A stretch of 64,000 bases of DNA from Geofilum rhodophaeum (GTDB lineage Bacteria > Bacteroidota > Bacteroidia > Bacteroidales > Marinilabiliaceae). Positions 54,287-63,105 of this stretch are shown here, one piece after another. Location of the stretch: contig NZ_MWUJ01000010.1 of NCBI RefSeq assembly GCF_002210225.1, positions 92,966-156,965 of the forward strand, in the 5' to 3' direction. Position numbers and translations under genes: made by a program. How positions within the stretch are numbered: the first letter of the stretch is position 1; every line of letters begins with the position of its first letter. The notes under the pieces were generated by a model, which ran no database searches, was not told the origin of the DNA, and worked only from the letters and a program-made list of their open reading frames with translations.

Positions 54287-55392
54287 GCGCTCGGGCAGTG
54301 TCTGCTGCGCTGGCATCTTTTTGGGGCGCTTGTTTCCTTCGGCGCTAAAATTTGTGAACTCGCCTTCGGCTCAAACAACACAAATTTCGGTCGCGCCTTC
54401 GGTCACTCGCTTTTTCCCCAAAAGCTGCAGGCTTGCAGTCACTGCCCTTCGCTGTGACGAGTTGAGAGGAGGGGGGCGCTGGTGATGCTCGGGCATTGTC
54501 TGCTTCGCTGGCATCTTTTGGGGCGCTTGTTTCCTGCGGCGCTAAAATTTGTGAACTCGCCTTCGGCTCAAACAGCACAAATTTTGGTCGCGCCTTCGGT
54601 CCCTCGCTTCTTTCCCCAAAAGCTGCAGGCTTGCAGTCATTGCCCTTCGCTGTGACGAGTTGAGGGGAGGGGACGCTGGCATCTTTTTGGGCGCTTGCTT
54701 CCTGCGGCGCTAAAATTTGTGAACTCGCCTTCGGCTCAGACAGCACAAATTTTGGTCGCGCCTCCGGTCACGTCGCTTTTTCCCCAAAAGCTGCAGGCTT
54801 GCAGTCACTGCCCTTCGCTGTGACGAGTTGAGGGGAGGGGACGCTGGCATCTTTTTGGGCGCTTGCTTCCTGCGGCGCTAAAATTTGTGAACTCGCCTTC
54901 GGCTCAGACAGCACAAATTTTGGTCGCGCCTCCGGTCACGTCGCTTTTTCCCCAAAAGCTGCAGGCTTGCAGTCACTGCCCTTCGCTGTGACGAGTTGAG
55001 GGGAGGGGGGCGCTGGTGATGCTCGGGCATTGTCTGCTTCGCTGGCATCTTTTGGGGCGCTTGTTTCCTGCGGCGCTAAAATTTGTGAACTCGCCTTCGG
55101 CTCAAACAGCACAAATTTTGGTCGCGCCTTCGGTCCCTCGCTTCTTTCCCCAAAAGTTGCAGGCTTGCAGTCATTGCCCTTCGCTGTGACGAGTTGAGGG
55201 GAGGGGACGCTGGCATCTTTTTGGGCGCTTGCTTCCTGCGGCGCTAAAATTTGTGAACTCGCCTTCGGCTCAAACAGCACAAATTTTGGTCGCGCCTTTG
55301 GTCACTCGCTTCTTCCCCCAAAAGCTGCAGACTTGCAGTCATTGCCCTTCGCTGTGACGAGTTGAGGGGAGGGGGGCGCTGGTGATGCTCGG
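54287..55392. repeat. Six-copy GC-rich repeat array, 168 and about 198 bp units
   Basis: The same block recurs six times, aligned on AAATTTGTGAACTCGCC at 54348, 54545, 54713, 54881, 55079 and 55247, with spacings 197, 168, 168, 198 and 168. The longer units add about 30 bases (GGTGATGCTCGGGCATTGTC and neighbours). Each unit contains an inverted repeat AAATTTGTG…CACAAATTT around GCCTTCGGC, then GCTGCAGGCTTGCAG and GTGACGAGTTGAG. Copies at 54713 and 54881 are practically identical, which indicates recent duplication. The array ends about 90 bases before the recombinase start and its last fragment enters the open frame. No gene is supported inside. Confidence 0.85.
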
Positions 55393-55480
55393 GCATCTTG
55401 ATTGTGAGTGGCTTGACTTTTTTGTCGGGATGGTTTATATTGGGGCTTATTGCTTTAATAACCTTTACTCTGCCCTGCTG

Positions 55481-57571
55481 ATGGCTCGTTTATTTGTCTT
55501 TCCTGTTTTGCATAAGGGGTGTCGTCGCCTCGCTTTGAAGCCGGATGTTTATTTGCCGGATTCTGATTTTAATGTTATTACGCGTGGTTTGCCTGGGCGT
55601 GCCTATAGTAAATCTTTGAGGTGTTGGCATGTGCCGTTTCGGGAGAATTACCGTCATTGGCTGAGTGAGGTGTATGAAAGGGCTGCTGATTTGGAACTTG
55701 TTTTTGGGGATGGGGGAAAGGTGACTGAACGGGATGATAAACCGGAAAAAGCTATGGATGCAGATGTACATTCACTTGTGGAAAGTCCAACAGAAATTAG
55801 GGTTGCGGATGCTATTTCCGTTGCTTCAGAGCTGCTTGCAAGGGTGTTGGTGGATAAGGTGAATAAGAGGTTTTATGTTGAGCACAGTTATCATTCTGCT
55901 GTTTTTAACTCTTTGGCTCGTTTAAATGTAGGGACCTATGTGTCGACCGACCGTCGTTGGGTTTTTCCGGGCGATAATGTGATTTATTTGCAGGTGCTGG
56001 ATGTTTTGAAGAGGTTTGGCTTTAAACCACGGGTGCTTACGTTGGAGAAATCTGCTGAGCCACCTGCTCTCCCGGCTGGTTTTGAGCTGCCGGTCAGGCG
56101 GTTTGATGAGGCGATGTTGTTGCGTCGTTTGAGCTTTCGAACGCAGGAAATTTACAAGAGTTGTTTTCTTCTTTTTTTGAAGGATCATCAGGGCAGGGTT
56201 GTTGATGAGTTGACTTACAGTGAATTGTATGGCTATTTGAAGAGGCAGTCTGTTCTGCTGTCTTCAACGCAGCTTAAGCAAATGATTGCTGCGGTAAAGT
56301 TTTATTATGAGCGGACGCTGGGCAGGGACAAGATGTTTTTTCCGCTGGCGGAAAAAACGGAGGTGCGAAAATCTACGCTCTTCCTTCCGTATGCCGAAAT
56401 TCGCTCTTTGCTGGATGGAATTGCTTCGCCCGGCGATAGGATGTTGCTCTTCCTGGTGTATCATGCCAATCTGCCCTTAAACCAAATTTGTGCTTTGCCG
56501 AAGGATGCGGAAAATATTTTTGAGGAGGACTGCCGTATGCCGGGGAACAATGAGTTGGCCTTGGCTTATTATGCCGATTTGGTGGCGGAGTTGAAACGGA
56601 CTTATGACCTGGCTACTTTTTTGTTGGAGGATAAGGGGGTGCCTTATTCCGTGGAGTCGTTAAAGGGGAAGTTGTGCCGGATTTTAGGGCATTATCGCTT
56701 GGAGGAAATTTATCGGAAGCAATATGAGGTAATTTTGAAGCAGAGCAGCTTGAGCTCGAAGACGCAGGTGATGTACCTGGGTGCTTTTATGCGGTTTTTG
56801 GATTATTACAATTATAAGCACCCGGCTTTTATTAAGGACGATGAGGTGCGTGATTACCTGTTGTTGCACCGGGGGAAGTCGAGTGCTCACCAGGACAACC
56901 TGGTGAGTAGTTTTAAGTTCTTTTTTGAGCGCATCCATAATCATACGCTTTCCGACAAGCATGTGGTGCGTCCCCGAAAGGGTTTTTATCTGCCCGACTT
57001 TTTTTCTCTGTCGGAGATTTCGGCTATGCTTAACACGACCGACAATTTAAAGCATAAGCTGCTGATTGCCATCGGTTACACTGCTGGTTTGCGCCGTTCT
57101 GAAATCCGTAATTTGCGCTTATGTGATGTGGATTTGAAGCGTAATTTGCTGTTTATTAAGGATTCGAAGGGTAAACGCGACCGCTATACTTTGTTTTCGC
57201 AGCACTTGCATGAATGGCTCAAATCTTATTTGAATCAGGCAAAGCCCAAAGTTTTTCTTTTTGAGGGCCCTCGTCCCGGTACGCAATACAGTACCACCAG
57301 TATGGCGGTCATTTTAAAGAAGATAGCCAAGGCTGCCGGCATTAAACGAAAGGTGCATATGCATATGCTGCGACATAGTTTTGCTACGCATTTATTGGAA
57401 GAAGGTCGCGATGTCAGGTACGTGCAGGAGCTGCTTGGACATAAAAGCATTAAAACCACGGAGCGTTATACGCATGTAGTAAGTGATGCGCTGCTTAACG
57501 TAGCCAGTCCCTTCGACCGCATGGTTGCCCAAACAGGTTTTGCTGGTAAGAAGCCCCACAGTCCACCTTAA
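55481..57571 (+). CDS. Tandem tyrosine recombinase with one degenerate and one intact catalytic domain
   Basis: The frame is open from 55382, but that start lies in the repeat array. ATG 55481 gives 696 residues starting MARLFVFPVLHKG and is preferred. Two arm-type N-terminal modules are seen ('VITRGLPGRAYSKSLRCWHV', and a second near 'VGTYVSTDRRWVFPGDN'). A core-binding domain and a degenerate catalytic domain follow ('YHANLPLNQICALP' where an active enzyme has GLRxSE, and 'RILGHYRLEEIY' with no HxLRH). A second core-binding domain ('SSKTQVMYLGAFMRFLDYY') and an intact catalytic domain then appear: R538 (GLRRSE), H628 and R631 (HMLRH), H654 (LLGH), nucleophile Y663 (TTERYTHV). It lacks the extra segment typical of IntI. 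It points toward the cassette array, starting 530 bases upstream, and is the obvious candidate for moving cassettes. Confidence 0.82.
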   Translation: MARLFVFPVLHKGCRRLALKPDVYLPDSDFNVITRGLPGRAYSKSLRCWHVPFRENYRHWLSEVYERAADLELVFGDGGKVTERDDKPEKAMDADVHSLVESPTEIRVADAISVASELLARVLVDKVNKRFYVEHSYHSAVFNSLARLNVGTYVSTDRRWVFPGDNVIYLQVLDVLKRFGFKPRVLTLEKSAEPPALPAGFELPVRRFDEAMLLRRLSFRTQEIYKSCFLLFLKDHQGRVVDELTYSELYGYLKRQSVLLSSTQLKQMIAAVKFYYERTLGRDKMFFPLAEKTEVRKSTLFLPYAEIRSLLDGIASPGDRMLLFLVYHANLPLNQICALPKDAENIFEEDCRMPGNNELALAYYADLVAELKRTYDLATFLLEDKGVPYSVESLKGKLCRILGHYRLEEIYRKQYEVILKQSSLSSKTQVMYLGAFMRFLDYYNYKHPAFIKDDEVRDYLLLHRGKSSAHQDNLVSSFKFFFERIHNHTLSDKHVVRPRKGFYLPDFFSLSEISAMLNTTDNLKHKLLIAIGYTAGLRRSEIRNLRLCDVDLKRNLLFIKDSKGKRDRYTLFSQHLHEWLKSYLNQAKPKVFLFEGPRPGTQYSTTSMAVILKKIAKAAGIKRKVHMHMLRHSFATHLLEEGRDVRYVQELLGHKSIKTTERYTHVVSDALLNVASPFDRMVAQTGFAGKKPHSPP

Positions 57572-58100
57572 TGCGCATAGCTTTTTTGCCTTCTCCTTTG
57601 TAGGTTGCATTAGGTTTGCCACCTACCCGATGTTGTTCTTTCTGCTTCAATAGCCTGAAGGGAGTAGTTTGTGCTATGCAATTTTTCGCTTTACCGGTCG
57701 ATTGTTTGACTTTTTGGCTGCGCTAATTGCTCCTATTATATGCCGATGTTTTGCCTTTGTGTGTTGTATTGCGCTGTTGTTTAGTGGTTTGAGTGTTTAG
57801 CAAGAGTCGTTAATTTAATATTGCAAATGTTAATAATTTTTGCAATTATTGTATGGTGATTTACACCGACCAATTCCTTAACCTGGCCGCAATGTGACTG
57901 AGGAAGACGAAGTCGTGCCAAGATCCAGTGTTTTGAACTTGCAACTCGTTTGTTTTGTTCTTTAAGCTCTCCTGATTGGTCCTTCTATTTCCTATAACCA
58001 AATATATCTATTTTGTCTATATCCTCGTTACATGAGGTACTTACGCTTATATTTCCCTCCTTACATAATACTCCTAAACGCAATAGCGTTTATTTAGGTG
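57572..58100. other. Spacer between recombinase and first cassette, candidate attI side
   Basis: No gene is supported here. GC content falls progressively toward the cassette region. A short hairpin AAACGC-AATA-GCGTTT sits at 58076-58091, with flanking CCT/AGG that can extend it, nine bases before the first cassette boundary (G58100|T58101). No left palindrome half with CCAAC was found, so this may be a primary attachment site rather than a cassette-derived one. Confidence 0.45.
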
Positions 58101-58175
58101 TTGGCAAACATAATAGAAAAACCAACCAGCTGCGATACAATTTATGATAATAATTGATATTTAATATGATTACAA

Positions 58176-58562
58176 ATGGTTGATGTAAATTCTAATAAAT
58201 TTTGGTATACATTTTCTATAATTGTGATAATTATTTTAGGTATAACTGTTTTAATAATACAAAACTTGACAGATAGAAACTATGAACTTGTAGATACTAA
58301 AACAATGATAAACAATAAAATATTAAAATACAGATCTAGCCATGGATCATGTTATGTTGAACTAACAAATAAAAGAAAAATCCTGATTCCTCAATCGAAA
58401 AATTATGATTATTCAAAACCAGGAATTAGTGAGATTGCTGGAGTTGGTGACTCTATATACAAAAAGGCTAATAATGATACTCTATTGATAATTATAGATG
58501 ACAAAAATTATATTTTTAAAATAGGAGCGGCACTAAATTTACCAAATAGTAATGATTATTAA
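58176..58562 (+). CDS. Small membrane-anchored hypothetical protein (cassette 1)
   Basis: A 128-residue protein that I do not recognise. One hydrophobic segment at about residues 10-30 ('FWYTFSIIVIIILGITVLII') should anchor it with the remaining about 95 residues outside or in the periplasm. That part is beta-rich and ends '…KNYIFKIGAALNLPNSNDY'. It is strongly AT-rich, unlike the upstream host genes. Its start lies 75 bases from the cassette boundary, the longest leader in the array. The stop is 20 bases before the palindrome. Confidence 0.7.
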   Translation: MVDVNSNKFWYTFSIIVIIILGITVLIIQNLTDRNYELVDTKTMINNKILKYRSSHGSCYVELTNKRKILIPQSKNYDYSKPGISEIAGVGDSIYKKANNDTLLIIIDDKNYIFKIGAALNLPNSNDY

Positions 58563-58581
58563 TTGATTAGATAAAAATTAC

Positions 58582-58722
58582 GTTTGCCAACATCGGGTCA
58601 TAGCGCATTGCGCCCCTCTCTTAGATAAGTAAGTGCAAAGTTGTAGTTTAGTGCAGTTAACTATCATTGTAACGGTTTGATAGAAAGGGCGCAACGACGC
58701 CATACCCGAGAAACGTTGCTAC
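58582..58722 (+). repeat. attC-like recombination site 1
   Basis: The left arm GTTTGCCAACATCGGGTCAT (58582 on) pairs with the right arm ending CATACCCGAGAAACGTTGC (to 58719); inner arms TTGCGCCC/GGGCGCAA also pair, with unpaired bases that look extrahelical. The crossover is inferred between G58715 and T58716. The loop contains TTGTAACGGTTTGA (58667-58680). The left end is complementary in 14 of 15 positions to the start of its own cassette (GTTGGCAAACATAAT at 58100). Confidence 0.8.
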
Positions 58723-58749
58723 CAATTGTAAGAAAAAATCCATGCTTAA

Positions 58750-59514
58750 ATGAATGTAGCCGAACACAATAAAAACGTCTGGGATAGATATGTTGAGAAT
58801 AATGTGCGATGGACCATTCCCGTTACTAAAATTGATATTGAGAATGCCAAGAATGGTATTTGGAACATTGTTTTAACACCTACGAAACCCGTTCCTTATT
58901 CCTGGTTTCCCAATTTAAAAGGATTAAAGATACTAGGATTAGCATGTGGTGGCGGACAACAAGGGCCGATTCTGGCAGCATTAGGGGCTGATGTTACCAT
59001 TTTTGACAATTCGGAGAATCAATTAAATCAAGATAGAACTCTAAGTGATGAGTTTAACCTTAATATCAAAACAGTGCAGGGAGACATGAAAGACCTGTCA
59101 GTATTTGCCGACATGTCATTTGATGTAGTATTTAACCCATGCTCTGTAGTATTTGTCGATAACTTAAAACCCGTTTGGAAAGAATGTTTTCGGGTCTTGA
59201 AAACTAATGGAATATTAATGACAGGCTTGATAAATCCTATTTCTTTCCAATTAGACCAAAACGTTAATCCCTTTCAATTAATCTATACCCAACCATATTC
59301 AGACCTGACCTCATTACCGAAAGAAAAGTTGGCTGATATTATCAAGAATAAGGAAGCATTAGAATTTGGTCATAGTCTCACAGCGCAAATTGGCGAACAG
59401 TTGAGTGCTGGGTTTTTAATGACCGATTTTTACGAAGATTACTGGGGCGGCGAGAGTGCAATTGATAAATATTTCCCTGCGTTCTTCGCGACAAGAGCTA
59501 TAAAAGGACAATAA
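58750..59514 (+). CDS. Class I SAM-dependent methyltransferase (cassette 2)
   Basis: A 254-residue protein. Motif I is 'KILGLACGGGQQGPILAALG' (glycine-rich SAM-binding loop), followed by 'DVTIFDNSENQLNQD' (acidic residue for the ribose), 'VQGDMKDLSVF' and 'FDVVFNPCSVVFVDNLKPVW' (motif IV region). The substrate is unknown; the layout resembles small-molecule methyltransferases of the Methyltransf_11 group rather than DNA methylases, since no NPPY/DPPY motif is seen. It starts 34 bases inside its cassette and ends 6 bases before the palindrome, so it fills the cassette. Confidence 0.88.
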   Translation: MNVAEHNKNVWDRYVENNVRWTIPVTKIDIENAKNGIWNIVLTPTKPVPYSWFPNLKGLKILGLACGGGQQGPILAALGADVTIFDNSENQLNQDRTLSDEFNLNIKTVQGDMKDLSVFADMSFDVVFNPCSVVFVDNLKPVWKECFRVLKTNGILMTGLINPISFQLDQNVNPFQLIYTQPYSDLTSLPKEKLADIIKNKEALEFGHSLTAQIGEQLSAGFLMTDFYEDYWGGESAIDKYFPAFFATRAIKGQ

Positions 59515-59520
59515 TACAAC

Positions 59521-59656
59521 TGGTAGCAACACGCGTTATAGCGCATGGCTATGTAGCATATTTATAGCAGGTTTCGTCCGTTGTAGAGCATTCTTAACGG
59601 CCAGAAAGTATATACCATAAAGATTAGCCACGCACCATATCGCTGGACGTTGGCGG
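59521..59656 (+). repeat. attC-like recombination site 2
   Basis: The left arm GGTAGCAACACGCGTTATAG (from 59522) continues GCGCATGGCTA and pairs with TAGCCACGCACCATATCGCT … GGACGTTGGC on the right. The inferred crossover is G59649|T59650. The left end matches the complement of its own cassette start (GTTGCTACCAATTGTA) in 15 of 17 positions. The loop lacks a clear ACGGTTTGA; only TTAACGGCC is present. Confidence 0.75.
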
Positions 59657-59685
59657 TAATTATAAAAACAGCAAATCCATAATCA

Positions 59686-60951
59686 ATGAATAAAATATCA
59701 TTACGACAGATAGAGAACGCTTTCTTGCCAGCAAAAGAAATTTTAAAGGCAGAAAACTTTGCTGGCCGAAGAACTCATGTTATTGATTCATTTTCCGCTT
59801 TAATTTCAGAAGGTGCGAATATTGCTGTTGTTGGCAATCGTGGCATTGGAAAGTCTTCATTAGCAAGACAAATAATCAACATTAGTCAAGGCAATAATGA
59901 GTTACTTGAAAAGCTTGAAATTCAAATTGATGAAAAGCTTGACTTTTTGACCATTTACATTGCATGTGGAAATGCTGTCAATAATACACAAGATTTGCTT
60001 GTTAGACTTTTAACAACACGGGATTGCCTACTTGAATGGATTTATGAAATACCAACAGCAAAGAAGGAGATTGATAAAATCAATGCAGGTGTTGACCTAA
60101 AATTAATAAAAGTAGGTGGGGAAGGAATTTCTGAAACATCTCATCAGTCCGTAATTAATGAGCATCAAATTGATGTTATTTTTCAAAACGTGATAACAGA
60201 CTTATTAAAATCCAAAATTGCCAAAGATGGAATTTTAATAGTCGTAGATGAATTTGACCAAATTTCTAATCCCACGGGTTTTGCTAGACTTTTAAAATCT
60301 CTCGCAACAAATACGCCTGGATTGAAGTTTTGTATAATTGGTGTGGCAAGCGATATACAAACTCTCATAAAAGAACATGAAAGTGCAGATAGATTGTTCG
60401 CTGGAAGTGTTATCAATTTACCATCCATGGCACCTGATGAATTGACCGAAATTATCAATAATGCAGAAAAGTCAATTGAAAGATTTATAACATTTACAGA
60501 TGGTGCAATAAGTAAAATGATTTCTCTTGCTAATGGTCATCCTTATATTATTCACCTTATAGGCAAACAAGCTTTTAGGTCAGCATATTTTGGGGGAATA
60601 TACGAACTTGATGAGAACTACATAGAACAAGCTTTAAGGGATATAGCTGAAAAAGAAGCAGACCCTGTTTTAGAAGGGCGTTACAAAAAAGCAGTTGCGT
60701 CTTCATATCAAAGAGAAGCCGTCTTAAAATCTCTCGCAAGTTGTGTTCAGGCAGATGGTGAAGTTCATACAGGTGACGCTTATAAAATAGCAATAGACAA
60801 GCAAGTTGACAATCCAAGTCATTATGTTGGACAGATGGTTTCTGATGAATATGGTGCGGAAATTATTAAAGTAAGAGAAAGATACTATCGGTTTAAAGAT
60901 TCTTTATTTTGGACTTACGTAAAAGCAAGACCTTGGATTTTTACAAATTAA
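59686..60951 (+). CDS. P-loop ATPase (cassette 3)
   Basis: A 421-residue ATP-binding protein of the AAA-type ATPase group. Walker A is 'VVGNRGIGKSSLA' (K56), Walker B 'GILIVVDEFDQIS' (D188, E189), and a sensor-like 'FCIIGVASD' follows. The C-terminal third contains a winged-helix-like stretch ('REAVLKSLASCVQADGEVHT… YRFKDSLFWTYVKARPW'), as in Orc1/Cdc6-type and STAND-like ATPases. Function is unknown; such ATPases are common in defence and accessory islands. It is the only gene of its cassette, starting 36 bases from the left boundary and stopping 5 bases before the palindrome. Confidence 0.85.
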   Translation: MNKISLRQIENAFLPAKEILKAENFAGRRTHVIDSFSALISEGANIAVVGNRGIGKSSLARQIINISQGNNELLEKLEIQIDEKLDFLTIYIACGNAVNNTQDLLVRLLTTRDCLLEWIYEIPTAKKEIDKINAGVDLKLIKVGGEGISETSHQSVINEHQIDVIFQNVITDLLKSKIAKDGILIVVDEFDQISNPTGFARLLKSLATNTPGLKFCIIGVASDIQTLIKEHESADRLFAGSVINLPSMAPDELTEIINNAEKSIERFITFTDGAISKMISLANGHPYIIHLIGKQAFRSAYFGGIYELDENYIEQALRDIAEKEADPVLEGRYKKAVASSYQREAVLKSLASCVQADGEVHTGDAYKIAIDKQVDNPSHYVGQMVSDEYGAEIIKVRERYYRFKDSLFWTYVKARPWIFTN

Positions 60952-60956
60952 TAACT

Positions 60957-61089
60957 ACCGCCAACATCGCATATACCTAATGGCGGTTTTACTGCATTTT
61001 GCAATGCTTTTCGCCCGCTCAAACTTCACCACGGTTTGACAGTTGAATCGCCCGCAATCCGCCACTAGGCATATGCGTAGCGTTGCCAG
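60957..61089 (+). repeat. attC-like recombination site 3
   Basis: The left arm ACCGCCAACATCGCATATAC then CTAATGGCGG pairs with CCGCCACTAGGCATATGCGT then AGCGTTGCCAGC on the right. The inferred crossover is G61082|T61083. The loop contains ACGGTTTGACAGTTG (61031-61045). The left end is complementary to the start of its own cassette in 16 of 18 positions (GTTGGCGGTAATTATAAA). Confidence 0.8.
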
Positions 61090-61113
61090 CAAGTTTAAGA
61101 AACATAGTGCTAC

Positions 61114-62388
61114 ATGACAGAAATTTTAACAGATAAATGGCTTGATGACTTTTTTGGTATCGCTGATGATAATGATATAATCAAGCGAAGAGAAACTTTC
61201 TGTATTGAGTTTAAAGCAAGTTTTGATTGGAATATAGAAAAAGCCCGCTCTAATTATTCAAAATCACTTTCCGCATTTGCAAATAATAAGGGTGGTGCAT
61301 TGTTTTTTGGTGTAGAAAACAGACCACATAAAATTGTTGGAATTGAAAATTTTGAGGACATTGATGATGCTGATATAAGTAACTACATAAACGAAATTTT
61401 CACACCAACCATTCGATTCGACAGAAGAACTTATGATTTTAACGGAAAGATGATAGGTATCTTATATGCCCATAAGAGTGATACGCGACCAATTATTTGT
61501 TGTAAGGATAGTTCAAAGACAAATTCCTCTGATATATATTATCGATACGGTGCAAAATCTTCAAAAATAAAATCTGGAGATTTAATGAAATTAATGAATC
61601 AGATTAGAAAAGAAGAATCTGAAAAATGGATGAGCTTGTTTCAAAATGCTTCAAAAGTTGGGATAAGTAATTTAAATATACTAAACACAGTAAGTGGCGA
61701 GATTATTGGAGACAACAACACATTTTTACTAGATGAGAAATTATTAAAGCAAATAAAAGTCATTGATAGGTACTCCATTCAATCTGATGGTGAGCCTGCA
61801 GTTAAAATTATCGGAGAAATACCTGAATTAACAAGAGTTGTTGCAAAGAACCAATCAATTTATGAGGAGGATATTTATGTTGTGTTTTTAACCAATAACT
61901 TCAAATTTGACTCCATTGAGTATATCAAATCTATTTGTTACAAAAATACTTCGATTTACCCTATTTATTCTTTTATTCAGCGGACAGGAAAAACAAAACA
62001 GGAGATTATCGATTTTTTAGTAGATTTTAAATGCAGGTCACATGTTAAAGATGAATTGATTGAACGTATAGAAGAGGATAAAAAGATGCTTTCAATGAAA
62101 AGTAGATTTACTTTAAAATCGTCATCAAAACTAGGACCTTTAAGAAAGGAATACTTTGACTTGATTATTGCTAATCGTGATTTAACTTTTGATTCAGAGG
62201 ATAGCGGTAAAGTATTTTTAGAATCAATATTTAGTTTAAACAAAGGTGATTTTGACTTTGATAAATTAATTAAAGGATTATACGAGTGTTATAATCTGTT
62301 TTATCCTTTTAGTAAATCTTCTTTGAATTATTTGTTTCGTGATGCTTTATCTTACATTGACTATGTTGAAAATAGCGATATTGAATAA
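61114..62388 (+). CDS. AlbA_2/Schlafen-type putative nucleic-acid-related protein (cassette 4)
   Basis: A 424-residue protein. The N-terminal about 170 residues match the AlbA_2 (Schlafen AlbA_2, AAA_4) pattern: 'FCIEFKASFDW' (E32, K34), 'LSAFANNKGGALFFGVENRP', and 'GILYAHKSDTRPIICCKDSS'. The remaining about 250 residues are helical and unfamiliar. AlbA_2 proteins occur as regulators, nuclease-like proteins and defence components; the role here is not determined. It starts 31 bases from the left cassette boundary and stops 6 bases before the palindrome. Confidence 0.82.
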   Translation: MTEILTDKWLDDFFGIADDNDIIKRRETFCIEFKASFDWNIEKARSNYSKSLSAFANNKGGALFFGVENRPHKIVGIENFEDIDDADISNYINEIFTPTIRFDRRTYDFNGKMIGILYAHKSDTRPIICCKDSSKTNSSDIYYRYGAKSSKIKSGDLMKLMNQIRKEESEKWMSLFQNASKVGISNLNILNTVSGEIIGDNNTFLLDEKLLKQIKVIDRYSIQSDGEPAVKIIGEIPELTRVVAKNQSIYEEDIYVVFLTNNFKFDSIEYIKSICYKNTSIYPIYSFIQRTGKTKQEIIDFLVDFKCRSHVKDELIERIEEDKKMLSMKSRFTLKSSSKLGPLRKEYFDLIIANRDLTFDSEDSGKVFLESIFSLNKGDFDFDKLIKGLYECYNLFYPFSKSSLNYLFRDALSYIDYVENSDIE

Positions 62389-62394
62389 AAACCA

Positions 62395-62528
62395 GCTGGC
62401 AACACGCAATATACGTAAGCCGGGGGATGTGGGTAAATTTAAGTTTATTACATTTAATAAAAATTGTAACGGTTTGACAAGTTGGAGCTTCGAAATCCCG
62501 GCCTCCGCATATTGCCATCCGTTGGCGG
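62395..62528 (+). repeat. attC-like recombination site 4
   Basis: The left arm GCTGGCAACACGCAATATAC then GTAAGCCGGG pairs with ATCCCGGCCTCCGCATATTG then CCATCCGTTGGC. The inferred crossover is G62521|T62522. The loop holds TTGTAACGGTTTGA (62464-62477) and then CAAGTTGG, nearly as in site 3. Its first nine bases are the exact complement of its own cassette start (GTTGCCAGC at 61082). Confidence 0.8.
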
Positions 62529-62547
62529 TAATTGAAACAGAAAAACC

Positions 62548-63093
62548 ATGCTAATGAGAAAGATGATTCTAACCATAAATAGTTTATTTAGAAGACTTTC
62601 CTTTCTTGAGTCAATAATTAGTATCTGCTCAATATTAGCAGGGCTGTATTTACTATACTTTTCTGTATATCATATTATTGCATATCATTTTTCAAGTATC
62701 CTGTTTTTTATTATGTTGCCAATGACTTCATTGATTTCCGATTTGCTGTTAGGTATTCTTTTAATATATTCAGGTTTGGGGTTCGTACGGCAAAGAATGG
62801 ACTCAACTGACTTCTATGAATTTTCAGGGATTTTTATAATGCTTTACCCTTTTAATATGAATATCCTTGACTTCTTAAAAAATGATTGGACTATAAATTC
62901 CTTGAATGTATTCTGGGTTTTTCCAATTGGATTGTTTTTGCTTATGATTTTTAGGCAAAAGAAATATAATTCACTAGTTTCAGATAGTACATTTTTTCGA
63001 CTTGATTCAGCAAAATTTGCTATTTGTCTTATCTTATTTCTGTTAATTGATACAGGTTTCTTTAAATGGAATTATTTAAATAGGATTCTTTAA
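62548..63093 (+). CDS. Integral membrane protein (cassette 5, first gene)
   Basis: A 181-residue protein that I do not recognise. About five hydrophobic segments are visible ('ISICSILAGLYLLYFSVYHIIA', 'ILFFIMLPMTSLISDLLLGILLIYSG', and later ones). No catalytic motif is seen. It starts 26 bases inside the cassette and is followed after 12 bases by the PLD-family gene, so the two genes are probably one functional pair sharing one cassette. No palindrome separates them. Confidence 0.7.
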   Translation: MLMRKMILTINSLFRRLSFLESIISICSILAGLYLLYFSVYHIIAYHFSSILFFIMLPMTSLISDLLLGILLIYSGLGFVRQRMDSTDFYEFSGIFIMLYPFNMNILDFLKNDWTINSLNVFWVFPIGLFLLMIFRQKKYNSLVSDSTFFRLDSAKFAICLILFLLIDTGFFKWNYLNRIL

Positions 63094-63105
63094 GGACAAG
63101 ATGAA

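Noticed and set aside
54345..55280. Minus-strand open frames coding repeated 'EPKASSQILAPQEASAQKDA'-type peptides
   Set aside because: They come from the 168-bp repeat, whose length is 56 codons, so one frame stays open in every copy. There is no ribosome binding site or known domain, and the frame breaks where units differ in length.
54287..55392. CRISPR array
   Set aside because: Units of 168-198 bp without short constant repeats and variable spacers do not fit CRISPR, and no cas gene is present.
55481..57571. Classical integron integrase IntI
   Set aside because: The extra segment typical of IntI between the catalytic arginine region and HxLRH is not seen, the protein is twice the usual length, and the gene is co-oriented with the array instead of divergent.
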